A DNA stretch of 15,952 nucleotides from Alphaproteobacteria bacterium (GCA_028289725.1 JANQOH010000401.1:1-15952); one strand, 5' to 3'. Numbered from the stretch's first letter, positions 1 through 7,270 are shown. Notes: generated by a model from the sequence alone, not told the origin. A program made the numbers and translations.

Positions 1-454
1 GGCTAACCGCGTTGCGTTGGCGCTCCGCAGCCGCGGCTTCCGTGAGCGCGATGCTCACTGCGCCGTCCGAATCGATGTCGACTTCTGCGGTCGGGTCGAT
101 CTCCTCCAGAAGCGTCTGCGCGCGATCGGTATCCGCGACATCGCGGAGCTGAAGAACAACCGTCTGGTCCACCCGGGCTAGGCCGGTATAGCCGATCCTC
201 TCGGAACGAAGCTGCACCCGGGCTTCGTCAACCAAGGACTCCATGTGTTCGGCCACGACAGCATTGATGTCGACCTCGAGAAGCAGGTGGGAGCCGCCCT
301 GAAGGTCCAAGCCCAAATTCACTTGCTGGTGCGGTACCCAGGTCGGCCAGCCCTTGGTCGTTTCGCTGTTCAGAAAATTCGGTGATGCGTATGCAAAGCC
401 AAGCAGGGCGATGACGCAGACCATCACGATTTTCCAAGGTTCGAAGCGCAGCAT
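1..454 (-). CDS. secD: SecD, Sec translocon accessory subunit (N-terminal 151 residues, runs off the window)
   Basis: SecD works with SecF, driven by the proton-motive force, to pull exported proteins through SecYEG on the periplasmic side of the inner membrane. Translating the minus strand from ATG at 454 gives MLRFEPWKIVMVCVIALLGF, one hydrophobic membrane segment (about residues 8-24). The family hallmark LGLDLQGGSHLLLEVD follows at about residues 47-62, then the start of the first periplasmic domain. The frame is open to base 1, so the C-terminal two thirds and secF lie outside the window. No strong ribosome-binding site precedes the ATG. It begins 38 bases after the yajC stop, so co-transcription with yajC is likely, as in most bacteria. 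The assignment is firm because of the motif and the yajC neighbour. Confidence 0.95.
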   Translation of the reverse strand, partial: MLRFEPWKIVMVCVIALLGFAYASPNFLNSETTKGWPTWVPHQQVNLGLDLQGGSHLLLEVDINAVVAEHMESLVDEARVQLRSERIGYTGLARVDQTVVLQLRDVADTDRAQTLLEEIDPTAEVDIDSDGAVSIALTEAAAAERQRNAVS

Positions 455-492
455 GGATGATCGTTCCCGGTCAGTCGCCCATCACGGCGTGC

Positions 493-849
493 CTACGACT
501 TCGCCGCCTTGGCGTCATCGTTTGCGGCGCGCGGCTCGGGTTTGCTCGCCAACTCCGCGATCGTATGCCGCTGCGCCTTGACCCGGACGTCCTTGGCGAT
601 CTCCAAAATCAGTGTTTGATCATCATCATCGACCTTGATCACCGTGGCGTGTAGCCCGCCGGCGGTGATCACCTTGTCACCGCGCGTCAGTTCGCTGACC
701 AAGCGTCTGTGTTCCTTGAGTTTTTTCTGCTGCGGTCGGATCAGTAGGAAGTAGAAAACGACAAAAATCAGCACCAATGGCAGCAGTTGCAGCATGGCAC
801 CGCCGCCGCCCGCGGCGGCATCCTGCGCGAAGGCGGGAGAAATCAACAT
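493..849 (-). CDS. yajC: YajC, Sec translocon accessory membrane protein
   Basis: YajC is a small inner-membrane protein that associates with SecDF. The 118-residue product starts MLISPAFAQDAAAGGGG, has one membrane segment (LLPLVLIFVVFYFLLI, about residues 22-37), then the family signature RPQQKKLKEHRRLV and a small soluble domain (GDKVITAGGLHATVIKVDDD) with a lysine- and alanine-rich tail. A frame extension of ten residues upstream is possible (from 879). I chose ATG 849 because alphaproteobacterial YajC proteins typically begin just before the AFAQ segment, and because a GAAAGG sequence lies upstream, although at the long spacing of about 12 bases. A -10/-35 pair at 892-919 reads into it. 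It is the first gene of the yajC-secD unit and is divergent from the DUF815 ATPase gene. Confidence 0.93.
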   Translation of the reverse strand: MLISPAFAQDAAAGGGGAMLQLLPLVLIFVVFYFLLIRPQQKKLKEHRRLVSELTRGDKVITAGGLHATVIKVDDDDQTLILEIAKDVRVKAQRHTIAELASKPEPRAANDDAKAAKS

Positions 850-891
850 GATCGGAAAATGCCTTTCACCATCGGCCACTGGGCCCGCCGG

Positions 892-919
892 ACTATACCC
901 ATCCCTTTAGGGTTTGCAA
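892..919 (-). promoter_or_regulatory. Predicted sigma70-type promoter for yajC-secD
   Basis: On the minus strand TTGCAA (914-919) and TATAGT (892-897) are separated by 16 bases. The -10 box matches the consensus at five of six positions and the -35 box at four of six. It lies about 43 bases upstream of the yajC start and points to yajC. This is inferred from sequence only. Confidence 0.4.
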
Positions 920-948
920 CACGGGCCAGCGCCGCCGAAAACGGCACG

Positions 949-977
949 TTGACCCCCTCCCATCCTGCGTTTACCGT
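949..977 (+). promoter_or_regulatory. Possible weak promoter for the DUF815 ATPase gene
   Basis: TTGACC (949-954) and TACCGT (972-977) are 17 bases apart on the plus strand, 44 bases before the chosen start at 1021. The -35 box is good and the -10 box is poor. It stands back to back with the predicted yajC promoter, about 30 bases between the two -35 boxes, so a regulator bound here could affect both genes. Confidence 0.22.
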
Positions 978-1020
978 CCGCGCCCACCAAGCCCCGGAAC
1001 AGGCAGGAATGCTCGGTTAC

Positions 1021-1884
1021 ATGATGACCGACGATAAGGACTTCAAGGACCGGCTCGATCGGATCGCGGCGGCGCTGGAGCGCCTGGCGCCGACGGTGGT
1101 GCCGGCCAATGACCTAGATTCGGCGGATGCTTTCGTCTGGCAGCCCGAAGGGGAGCGCCTGCAACCGGTCCCTTCCGTGAGCCGCGTGCCGTTGGACTTG
1201 CTGCGAGGTATAGACCGGGTCCGCGACATATTGCTGGACAATACCCAACGGTTCGCCGACGGCCTGCCGGCCAATAATGCGCTCCTATGGGGGGCGCGCG
1301 GCATGGGCAAGAGCTCACTCGTGAAGGCAACGCACGCGGAGATTGCGGGAAGCGAAGGTCGCTTGGTGCTGATTGAAATTCACCGTGAGGATATCGAATC
1401 GTTGCCGCGCCTGTTGGACCAGCTCCGGCGGTCGTCCCGACGGTTCGTCCTGTTTTGCGACGATCTGTCGTTCGACCAGGACGACACGTCCTACAAATCG
1501 CTCAAAGCCGTGCTCGATGGCGGCATCGAGGGCCGGCCAGACAATGTGATTTTCTACGCGACGTCGAACCGTCGTCACCTGATGCCGCGCGACATGATCG
1601 AAAATGAGCGATCGACTGCCATCAACCCATCCGAAGCGGTTGAGGAGAAAGTCTCGTTGTCGGATCGCTTCGGCCTATGGCTCGGCTTCCACAACTGCGA
1701 TCAAGACACTTACCTGGCGATGGTGCGTGGCTACGCGGATGCCTTTGGCCTTGAAATGGCGGATGACACGCTTCGGGCCGATGCCATCGAATGGGCGGTA
1801 ACGCGTGGTGGTCGTTCCGGTCGCGTCGCCTGGCAATTTATCCAGGATCTCGCGGGACGATTGGGTAAACGTTTGAGCGGTTAA
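1021..1884 (+). CDS. DUF815-family AAA-type ATPase
   Basis: A soluble P-loop ATPase of the DUF815 group, commonly found beside yajC in alphaproteobacteria; no cellular role is established. From ATG 1021 the protein has 287 residues. It shows Walker A GARGMGKS (about 91-98), Walker B FVLFCDDLSF (about 142-151), a sensor-1-like stretch YATSNRRHL (179-187) and a conserved LSDRFGLWLGF segment (213-223) whose arginine could act in trans. No membrane segment or signal peptide is seen. The frame is open back to TTG 787, but that part lies antisense to the first codons of yajC. ATG 1009 is also possible, but AGGCAGGA then ends directly against it, while that sequence stands about 12 bases before 1021; ATG 1024 cannot be excluded. 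It is the only plus-strand gene and converges with the nlpD-like gene. Confidence 0.88.
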   Translation: MMTDDKDFKDRLDRIAAALERLAPTVVPANDLDSADAFVWQPEGERLQPVPSVSRVPLDLLRGIDRVRDILLDNTQRFADGLPANNALLWGARGMGKSSLVKATHAEIAGSEGRLVLIEIHREDIESLPRLLDQLRRSSRRFVLFCDDLSFDQDDTSYKSLKAVLDGGIEGRPDNVIFYATSNRRHLMPRDMIENERSTAINPSEAVEEKVSLSDRFGLWLGFHNCDQDTYLAMVRGYADAFGLEMADDTLRADAIEWAVTRGGRSGRVAWQFIQDLAGRLGKRLSG

Positions 1885-1983
1885 GTCGTCGACTTGGCTC
1901 ACCGCGTAATGCGGGTGTGCACCAGAGGCGGGATTTCCGCCTGGCGCGGCCGTCTTCCGCCTGTGCATTGTCGGCAAAATTTC

Positions 1984-2047
1984 AAAAAAAATGCGCTAGG
2001 TCGGCCTGGCAACCGAAGGTGCGGCGGTTGGGGACCTGACCTAGCGC
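1984..2047 (-). terminator. Rho-independent terminator after the serS-surE-pcm-nlpD unit
   Basis: A perfect 10-base inverted repeat (GCGCTAGGTC at 1993-2002, GACCTAGCGC at 2038-2047) encloses a 35-base loop. On the minus strand it is followed, after one A, by eight T residues (plus-strand A run 1984-1991). It lies 35 bases beyond the stop codon of the nlpD-like gene, in the right orientation for it. The loop contains a second small stem, CAACCG (2010-2015) with CGGTTG (2025-2030), and the base of the right arm is preceded by a second GACCT copy (2033-2037). On the plus strand only GTTT follows, so it should terminate the DUF815 transcript poorly. Confidence 0.75.
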
Positions 2048-2081
2048 GTTTACCGGCAAAAAATCCGGATTTTAGAATGAC

Positions 2082-3218
2082 CTAACGTGGACTGAGATAT
2101 TTCATTGGGTCGACAGCTTTGGCTCCTTTCCGTAGTTCAAAATGGCTCTGTGGTGTGTTGACACTTCCTGTGGTTCCGACTTTGGCAATGACCTGCCCCC
2201 GCTTGACGACCGCACCGCGGTCCACCAGCAGTTCTTCGTTATGCGCATAGGCTGACGTCCAGCCGTCCGCGTGTCGTACGAGCAATAGGTTTCCGTAACC
2301 GCGCAGTTCGTTTCCGGCATACACCACCACGCCGTTCTCGGCGGCGCGGACGGGGGCGCCCGATGTCGCCGCAATATTGATCCCGTTGTTTTGGCGCGCG
2401 CCTTGTTTTGGCCCGTAACTGGAGACGATCTTGCCGTCGACAGGCCACAGGAAATCCGCAGCCGAGCGGCTTGGCGGCGACGCGATCGGCACCGGCGCCG
2501 TTGTCGTCTTCGGGACCGCGCGCGTTACCGGCGGCTTCGCGCTCGGCCGTGTCGCGGCGGTCAAATGAAGAGGCTTATCCTGGGGTTTGGTAGCCGCCGC
2601 AATTTCCGTCTTGCCGTCCCGGCACGCCGGTGAATTCGTACGTTCTGGTATCCGCAGCCTTTGACCCGGCGAGATGATGTACGGCGCATCGATCCCGTTC
2701 GTGCGTGCGAGGTCGCCTACCGCGACGCCGGCGCATTGCGAAATGGCGTAGAGCGTGTCGTCGGCTTGCACGACATACTCAGGCAGGTTTGGCACGGTCA
2801 ATTTCTGACCTGGGACAACGATATAGGGTTCGGTCAGGCCGTTGGCCTCGACCAAGCTTTGGAGTGCCACATCTTCCCGCCAGGCAATACGGTACAAGGT
2901 GTCGTCTTCCGTCACCGTGATAACGCGTGGTCCGGCCGTCGCCTGTACGGCGACAGCCGGCGTGATGGTCGGCGCAACCGAAGGTGCAACGACGGGTGTT
3001 TTGGCCGGCGCCACCGTGGTTGCCGCGGTTGGAACAAGGACCGGCGCCGCGGCGCCATTGTCTGCGAAGGCCGTGACCACAGGCTGTTGCGGGCGCTTCG
3101 AGACAATTTCAGGAGCAGGCTCCGCCCAGGGGCGAAGGCAGCCGGTCAGCAATCCCACCGCCACGATCGTCGCGGTTCCCCGCATGATTGGCGCGCTCAG
3201 TGTTTTAGGCCTTTGCAT
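2082..3218 (-). CDS. nlpD: NlpD-like lipoprotein: two LysM domains plus degenerate M23/LytM domain
   Basis: Probable periplasm-facing lipoprotein that regulates wall amidases rather than cutting wall itself, as NlpD does in enterobacteria. The 378 residues show a signal peptide ending in the lipobox LTGC (Cys27), a Pro/Ala/Thr-rich linker, LysM repeats at about 98-143 and 147-191, another linker, and a LytM domain at about 255-375. The M23 zinc ligands are partly lost: the usual HxxxD is NNGIN here (Asn277, Asn281), while the later histidines of YAHN (His326) and SHFELR (His359) remain. Much of the LytM domain resembles E. coli NlpD (YAGN-LRGYGNLLL, SAYAHN). Start 3218 is chosen because GGAG stands eight bases upstream; it overlaps the end of pcm by 22 bases. 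ATG 3185 is the alternative. The surE-pcm-nlpD order matches gammaproteobacteria. Confidence 0.88.
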   Translation of the reverse strand: MQRPKTLSAPIMRGTATIVAVGLLTGCLRPWAEPAPEIVSKRPQQPVVTAFADNGAAAPVLVPTAATTVAPAKTPVVAPSVAPTITPAVAVQATAGPRVITVTEDDTLYRIAWREDVALQSLVEANGLTEPYIVVPGQKLTVPNLPEYVVQADDTLYAISQCAGVAVGDLARTNGIDAPYIISPGQRLRIPERTNSPACRDGKTEIAAATKPQDKPLHLTAATRPSAKPPVTRAVPKTTTAPVPIASPPSRSAADFLWPVDGKIVSSYGPKQGARQNNGINIAATSGAPVRAAENGVVVYAGNELRGYGNLLLVRHADGWTSAYAHNEELLVDRGAVVKRGQVIAKVGTTGSVNTPQSHFELRKGAKAVDPMKYLSPR

Positions 3219-3865
3219 CCATTCCGCTCCACGTCCGCCTCGCCTTCAATCAAAGGCACAAACCGAACACCAAAAATTCTTTCCCGATGAAATACCTGCT
3301 CATCCCGACGCAGGCGGATCAGACTTTGATCGCCTTGCGGGTCGCCCAGCGGCAGCACCATAAGGCCGCCGTTCGCGAGTTGATCCAGCAAAGCGGGCGG
3401 CGGTTCTGCAGCGGCCGCTGTCACAATGATCCGATCGAATGGCGCCTGTTCCGGCCAGCCTTTGGTGCCGTCACCCACGCGGCTTGTTATATTGCTGAGG
3501 CGAAGTTCTTGAAATCGTTGCTCCGCTTCGGCCAGGAGCGCCCTGTGACGTTCGATCGTGTAGACCCGCCGGCACAGCTTGGAGAGGATGGCGGCTTGGT
3601 AACCGGAGCCGGTGCCGATCTCCAAGACTTTCATGCGCTCGCCAACTTCAAGGGCCGCCGTCATCCACGCAACGACGGTCGGTTGGCTGATCGTCTGGCC
3701 ACAATCAATTGGCAAGGCCGTGTCGTCATACGCATGACTGACCATGGATTGCGGAACGAACATGTCGCGCGGTACGGACTCGATTGCTGACAACACGCGG
3801 TTGTCCGTGACGCCTGATTGACGCAGTCCGAGGATCAGGCGCGCCTTACGTGACGCGTCCTCCAT
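3197..3865 (-). CDS. pcm: Protein-L-isoaspartate O-methyltransferase
   Basis: Uses S-adenosylmethionine to methylate abnormal L-isoaspartyl residues in aged proteins, starting their repair in the cytoplasm. The 222-residue protein has the family segment TISQPTVVAWM (about 58-68), SAM-binding motif I VLEIGTGSGYQAA (about 80-92), the acidic ribose-contacting position in YTIERH (about 102-107), and DRIIVTAAA (about 144-152). The open frame extends to 3916 inside surE, but ATG 3865 is preceded by AAAGGAG at a five-base distance, a strong site that decides the start. It overlaps the end of surE by 20 bases and is overlapped by the nlpD-like gene, so the three are probably translated from one message. 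The C-terminus carries a short basic tail beyond the usual end. Confidence 0.95.
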   Translation of the reverse strand: MEDASRKARLILGLRQSGVTDNRVLSAIESVPRDMFVPQSMVSHAYDDTALPIDCGQTISQPTVVAWMTAALEVGERMKVLEIGTGSGYQAAILSKLCRRVYTIERHRALLAEAEQRFQELRLSNITSRVGDGTKGWPEQAPFDRIIVTAAAAEPPPALLDQLANGGLMVLPLGDPQGDQSLIRLRRDEQVFHRERIFGVRFVPLIEGEADVERNGCKGLKH

Positions 3866-4649
3866 GGCGCTCCTTTGCTCGTTCGAGCGCGGCTCTAAGT
3901 GCGACACAAGTCTCATGGTGCGTCAGGTCAAGATGCAGCGGTGTAATCGATATTCTACCGGCATAGACCGCGGACAAGTCCGAACCTTCCAAAGTTGGTT
4001 CTTCGATGCGCGCGGAGTCGATCCAAAAGTATGGTCGGCCGCGCGGGTCGAGACGCTTATCTAGCTTAGAACCAGGCTTTCGGCGTCCTTGTCGGGTCAC
4101 TGCAACACCGTCAACTTTTTCCGCCGCGACGTTTGGAAAATTTATGTTCAAAAAAACATTGTCAGGCCAACCAGCCGAAACGAGTTGCTCGAGCAACGCC
4201 GGCGCATGACGCTCCGCCGTCGACCAACGCGTGCGTTGTGTGCCGTCGGAATGTTGACTGAGTGCGATGGACGGAATGCCCAGCAACGCGCCTTCCATCG
4301 CCGCGGCGACAGTGCCTGAGTAGGTGATATCCTCGCCCAAATTGCCGCCGCGATTGATGCCGGACAGCACGAGATCGGGTCGATGATCCGGCATGAGTTC
4401 CAAGACGCCGACCAAGACGCTGTCCGTCGGCGTACCGGACACGGCAAATCGTCGCGCCGACAGCTGGCGCACACGGACCGGCTGCGACAAGGTCAGTGAG
4501 TGACCGGCGCCGCTATTGTCCGCTTCGGGCGCAACCACCCAGACGTCGTCGGTGAGCGCCGACGCGACCTTCTCCAAGCACTCGATCCCCGGCGCGTGGA
4601 TGCCGTCATCGTTTGAGATCAGCACCCGCATGCCGGAGAGCGCACTCAT
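3846..4649 (-). CDS. surE: 5'-nucleotidase SurE
   Basis: Metal-dependent nucleoside 5'-monophosphate phosphatase of the cytoplasm, linked to stress survival in stationary phase. From ATG 4649 the protein has 267 residues. Conserved metal and active-site parts are visible: ISNDDGIHAPG (Asp14, Asp15), the NSGAGHSLT segment with Ser46, SGTPTDSV (71-78), and SGINRGGNLGEDITYSGTV (96-114) with Asn99. The open frame runs back to 5150, but that part is an out-of-frame reading of serS. ATG 4649 overlaps the serS stop as ATGA, with no Shine-Dalgarno sequence, suggesting translational coupling; ATG 4631 (MRVLISNDDG) is the only sensible alternative. Slightly longer than the common 250 residues because of the C-terminal helix. 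Confidence 0.95.
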   Translation of the reverse strand: MSALSGMRVLISNDDGIHAPGIECLEKVASALTDDVWVVAPEADNSGAGHSLTLSQPVRVRQLSARRFAVSGTPTDSVLVGVLELMPDHRPDLVLSGINRGGNLGEDITYSGTVAAAMEGALLGIPSIALSQHSDGTQRTRWSTAERHAPALLEQLVSAGWPDNVFLNINFPNVAAEKVDGVAVTRQGRRKPGSKLDKRLDPRGRPYFWIDSARIEEPTLEGSDLSAVYAGRISITPLHLDLTHHETCVALRAALERAKERHGGRVT

Positions 4650-5920
4650 TGGGGACCGATGACGTCTTGGCCGCTCATATAGGATTTGAGAGCGTCGGGT
4701 ACGGTGATCGTGCCGTCGGCGTTCTGGTAGTTCTCCAAAACGGCGACCAAGGTGCGTCCCACAGCCAAACCGGAGCCGTTCAACGTATGGACAAACGCCG
4801 TCCCTTTGCCTGCTGACGGCCGATAGCGGGCGTTCATGCGGCGGGCCTGGAAATCGCCGCAATTTGAACAGCTTGAGATCTCTCGGTATGTGTCCTGTCC
4901 CGGCAGCCAGACTTCGAGATCGTAGGTTTTGCGCGCGGAGAAGCCCATATCGCCGCTCGACAACAAGACAACGCGGTAAGGCAGGTCGAGGCGCTTCAAG
5001 ACTTCTTCGGCGCAGCCTGTCATGCGCTCCAGCTCGGCGTCGGATTGCGCGGGCGCGACAATCGACACCAGCTCCACCTTGTCGAACTGGTGCAAGCGGA
5101 TCATGCCACGCGTGTCCTTGCCGGCAGCGCCCGCTTCGGCGCGGAAGCATGGCGTATGGGCCGTCATCCGCATCGGCAAAGCGGCCTCATCCAGGATCTG
5201 CTCGCGAACGAGGTTGGTCAGCGGCACTTCCGCCGTCGGGATCAGCCAGAAACCGTCTTTGGTGGCGAACAAGTCCTCGGAAAATTTGGGCAATTGTCCG
5301 GTGCCGAAGGCGGCGCCGTCGCGAACCAAATAGGGCGGCCGCGTCTCGCGATAGCCGTGTTCCGACGTTTGCAGATCGAGCATGAAACTGGCGATCGCGC
5401 GTTCGAGCCGTGCCAGCGCCCCGGCGAGCACGACGAAGCGCGCGCCCGACATTCGGGCGGCCGCCTCGAAATCCATGAGGCCCAGGTCTTCACCGAGCTC
5501 GAAATGCTGCTTCGGCGTGAAATCAAAGCTGCGAGGTGTGCCGACCTTGCGGACCTCGACATTCGTGCTTTCGTCCGGACCGTCTGGGACGTCGGGAGCG
5601 GGAATGTTCGGGATGCCCGCGAGCAGCGTCTCGATTTCGTCGCCGAAAGACCGAACCTGCTCCTCACCGGCTTGCATTTTTGACTTTAGTTCGCCGACTT
5701 CGGCAATCAGAGCGTCCGCGTCCTCGCCCTTACCCTTGGCTGCACCAATCGCTTTCGACTTGGCGTTCCGTTCCGTCTTTAAGGATTGCGTTTTACTGAT
5801 GGCCTCGCGGCGCGCGGCGTCGATCGCGAGCACCTTGTCGGCGTGCGGGTTCAGTCCCCGGCGGCCAAGGCCGGCGTCAAACGCTTGCGGATCATCGCGT
5901 ATCGCTTTGATGTCAAACAT
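4646..5920 (-). CDS. serS: Seryl-tRNA synthetase
   Basis: Charges tRNA(Ser) and tRNA(Sec) with serine; cytoplasmic class II synthetase. The 424-residue product (normal length) starts MFDIKAIRDDPQAFD, has the long antiparallel coiled-coil arm at about 28-105 that grips the tRNA, then the catalytic domain: TAEVPLTNLV (229-238), motif 2 FRAEAGAAGKDTRGMIRLHQF (259-279), the serine-site segment EISSCSNCGDFQARRM (347-362), and motif 3 GSGLAVGRTLVAVLENYQN (382-400). The frame continues to 5977, but MFDI at 5920 is the family's standard start. Only a weak GAG precedes it. A nearly perfect palindrome stands 24 bases upstream. The 3' end overlaps surE by four bases. Confidence 0.97.
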   Translation of the reverse strand: MFDIKAIRDDPQAFDAGLGRRGLNPHADKVLAIDAARREAISKTQSLKTERNAKSKAIGAAKGKGEDADALIAEVGELKSKMQAGEEQVRSFGDEIETLLAGIPNIPAPDVPDGPDESTNVEVRKVGTPRSFDFTPKQHFELGEDLGLMDFEAAARMSGARFVVLAGALARLERAIASFMLDLQTSEHGYRETRPPYLVRDGAAFGTGQLPKFSEDLFATKDGFWLIPTAEVPLTNLVREQILDEAALPMRMTAHTPCFRAEAGAAGKDTRGMIRLHQFDKVELVSIVAPAQSDAELERMTGCAEEVLKRLDLPYRVVLLSSGDMGFSARKTYDLEVWLPGQDTYREISSCSNCGDFQARRMNARYRPSAGKGTAFVHTLNGSGLAVGRTLVAVLENYQNADGTITVPDALKSYMSGQDVIGPQ

Positions 5921-5943
5921 TTTGCTAGTGACTCGGAAGAGGC

Positions 5944-5964
5944 GTTGGTCCTGTACAGGCCAAC
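5944..5964 (-). promoter_or_regulatory. Imperfect palindrome in the serS leader
   Basis: The plus strand reads GTTGG-T-CCTGTACAGG-CCAAC. Omitting one T makes it a perfect 20-base palindrome. It sits 24 bases before the serS ATG, where it could be an operator for a dimeric regulator or an RNA hairpin near the ribosome site. No T run follows, so it is not an intrinsic terminator. No convincing promoter was found in 5921-6088. Confidence 0.35.
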
Positions 5965-6088
5965 CGTGTGCTGGCACCTAGCATATTCCCCGGCGCGACG
6001 GCGAGCGTGAAATCGGATTTCTGGCAAATTTTCAAAGATGGACCGGCTTGTGCCTGTGGATGATCCGGTCCGGCTATATTGCTGCGCG

Positions 6089-7255
6089 TTAGGCGCTAAG
6101 CGGCGCGGCAGCTTCTTCAGCCTGGCCGACATCTTCGCGAACAAGGCGCTCAAGTACGGAAAAATGGCCGCGCCAGCTGCGATTGATGATCGGTTTCATG
6201 ATCGTGAAAGCCAAACGAACCAACAAGCCGCGGCTTGTGGTGCGCAAGCGCATAAAAAGCCGGCTTCGGCTTTCATCGAGCTCCAGAAGCTCAAATGTTA
6301 CGTCGGTGCGCGGCGGTTTGATGATTGGACCATAGGTCAAAACCGTCTCCATGGTGACGTAATCGAACGGCTGCCAATCGACGATGCGATGGTTCATGCC
6401 ATAGCTGCCGTGGTCGCAATGGCTTTCCAGCCCAATGCCGGATCGTCCATTCGGTGCGGCGAAATTTTTGACGCTGGTGGTGTCTGTCTGCCAAGCGGAT
6501 CGGCGTTTGGCGTCGATGAAATATCCCCAGACAAGGCTTCGCGGCGCGGGCAGATCGATCGATATCTCCACGTCGGCTTCTGACGCGCCAACATATTTGC
6601 GGGCGGCCGCGCGATAGCGTTCGACAGAGGCCGCGAGGTCCACGACACGTCCTTGGACGAGCCCGAGCTCTGCGATTTCTTCCTCGTAGCGCGGCAGACC
6701 CAGCCCGCGATCCCCGAAGGCCGCCTTGTCGATGAAGGCGTCCGTCAACAGGGCATAGGCATGTACTCCAGTCTTCTCGATGACCGCGTTCTTGAGCAAC
6801 CGGTGAACCAAAATTACGTCGGGACCAACGAGCTTGGTTCCGGTCGGTGATTTTTGCGGGACATACTGGCCGTAGTGGCCGACGCACTTGAGGTCGAGAT
6901 CGGGTATTGTTCGGCACGCCGAGCGTTCGCAGGACGTGTTCTGTACCATCTGCTCGACGCGCATCCGAAACGCGGCGTAGCAGGACTCCATGATGTCGAT
7001 CAGGCGTTCCGAATTTTCGATGGCAACGCTTGGCGCGAACACGAAAACTGCATCGCCTTCCAGCTCAACGAAGCGGAACGGCGCCGAGAGATGCTCTATT
7101 AGCAGTTCGGTGATCTCGGCCAGAATGCTCTGTGCGTGCGCAAGCTCATTATGCGCGAGAAAGCCGGTGTAGCCGGAAATGTCCGCGATGACAAAGTAGC
7201 CTGCCTGCGTGGTGTCATGGCGCGTCCCAGAAGCTGTCTGAACATCAGCTGACAT
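6089..7255 (-). CDS. DUF2652 cyclase-like domain fused to an SRPBCC domain, function unknown
   Basis: Two domains are visible in 388 residues. Residues about 18-215 resemble a class III nucleotide cyclase core of the DUF2652 type: ADISGYTGFL (24-33) with Asp25, and VELEGDAVFVFA (63-74) with Asp68, both positions that bind metal in true cyclases. The region usually VNLAARL reads VILVHRL (147-153), so the catalytic Asn is Ile while Arg152 stays. Three cysteines (109, 114, 124) precede LKCVGHYG. Residues about 226-372 form an SRPBCC/START-like hydrophobic-ligand fold (ISIDLPAPRSLVWGYFIDA, then SAWQTDT). No membrane segment is clear. The start is uncertain: GTG 7264 or ATG 7255, neither with a Shine-Dalgarno site. 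The gene separates tatC from serS and is probably not part of either function. Cyclase activity is doubtful. Confidence 0.8.
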   Translation of the reverse strand: MSADVQTASGTRHDTTQAGYFVIADISGYTGFLAHNELAHAQSILAEITELLIEHLSAPFRFVELEGDAVFVFAPSVAIENSERLIDIMESCYAAFRMRVEQMVQNTSCERSACRTIPDLDLKCVGHYGQYVPQKSPTGTKLVGPDVILVHRLLKNAVIEKTGVHAYALLTDAFIDKAAFGDRGLGLPRYEEEIAELGLVQGRVVDLAASVERYRAAARKYVGASEADVEISIDLPAPRSLVWGYFIDAKRRSAWQTDTTSVKNFAAPNGRSGIGLESHCDHGSYGMNHRIVDWQPFDYVTMETVLTYGPIIKPPRTDVTFELLELDESRSRLFMRLRTTSRGLLVRLAFTIMKPIINRSWRGHFSVLERLVREDVGQAEEAAAPLSA

Positions 7256-7264
7256 AACCGGCAC

Positions 7265-7270
7265 ATTTTA
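7265..7270 (-). promoter_or_regulatory. Possible -10 box very close to the DUF2652 gene start
   Basis: TAAAAT on the minus strand matches the -10 consensus at five of six positions and ends nine bases before ATG 7255. If used, the message would be nearly leaderless, which fits the lack of a Shine-Dalgarno site. No good -35 box stands at the correct distance, so support is weak. Confidence 0.2.

Noticed and set aside
787..1008. N-terminal extension of the DUF815 ATPase to TTG 787
   Set aside because: It would be antisense to the start of yajC, contains both predicted promoters, and the extra residues are not domain-like.
1926..1942. Hairpin AGGCGG-GATTT-CCGCCT as terminator of the DUF815 gene
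   Set aside because: The six-pair stem is real, but no T run follows on the plus strand; it could form by chance in GC-rich DNA.
4650..5150. Upstream extension of the surE frame to a 434-residue protein
   Set aside because: It lies wholly in serS in another frame and its sequence is arginine-rich and unlike any domain; SurE begins at MSALSGMRVLISNDD with a normal family start.
5045..5683. A 212-residue plus-strand open frame opposite serS
   Set aside because: Antisense shadow of a strongly conserved gene with no recognisable domain.
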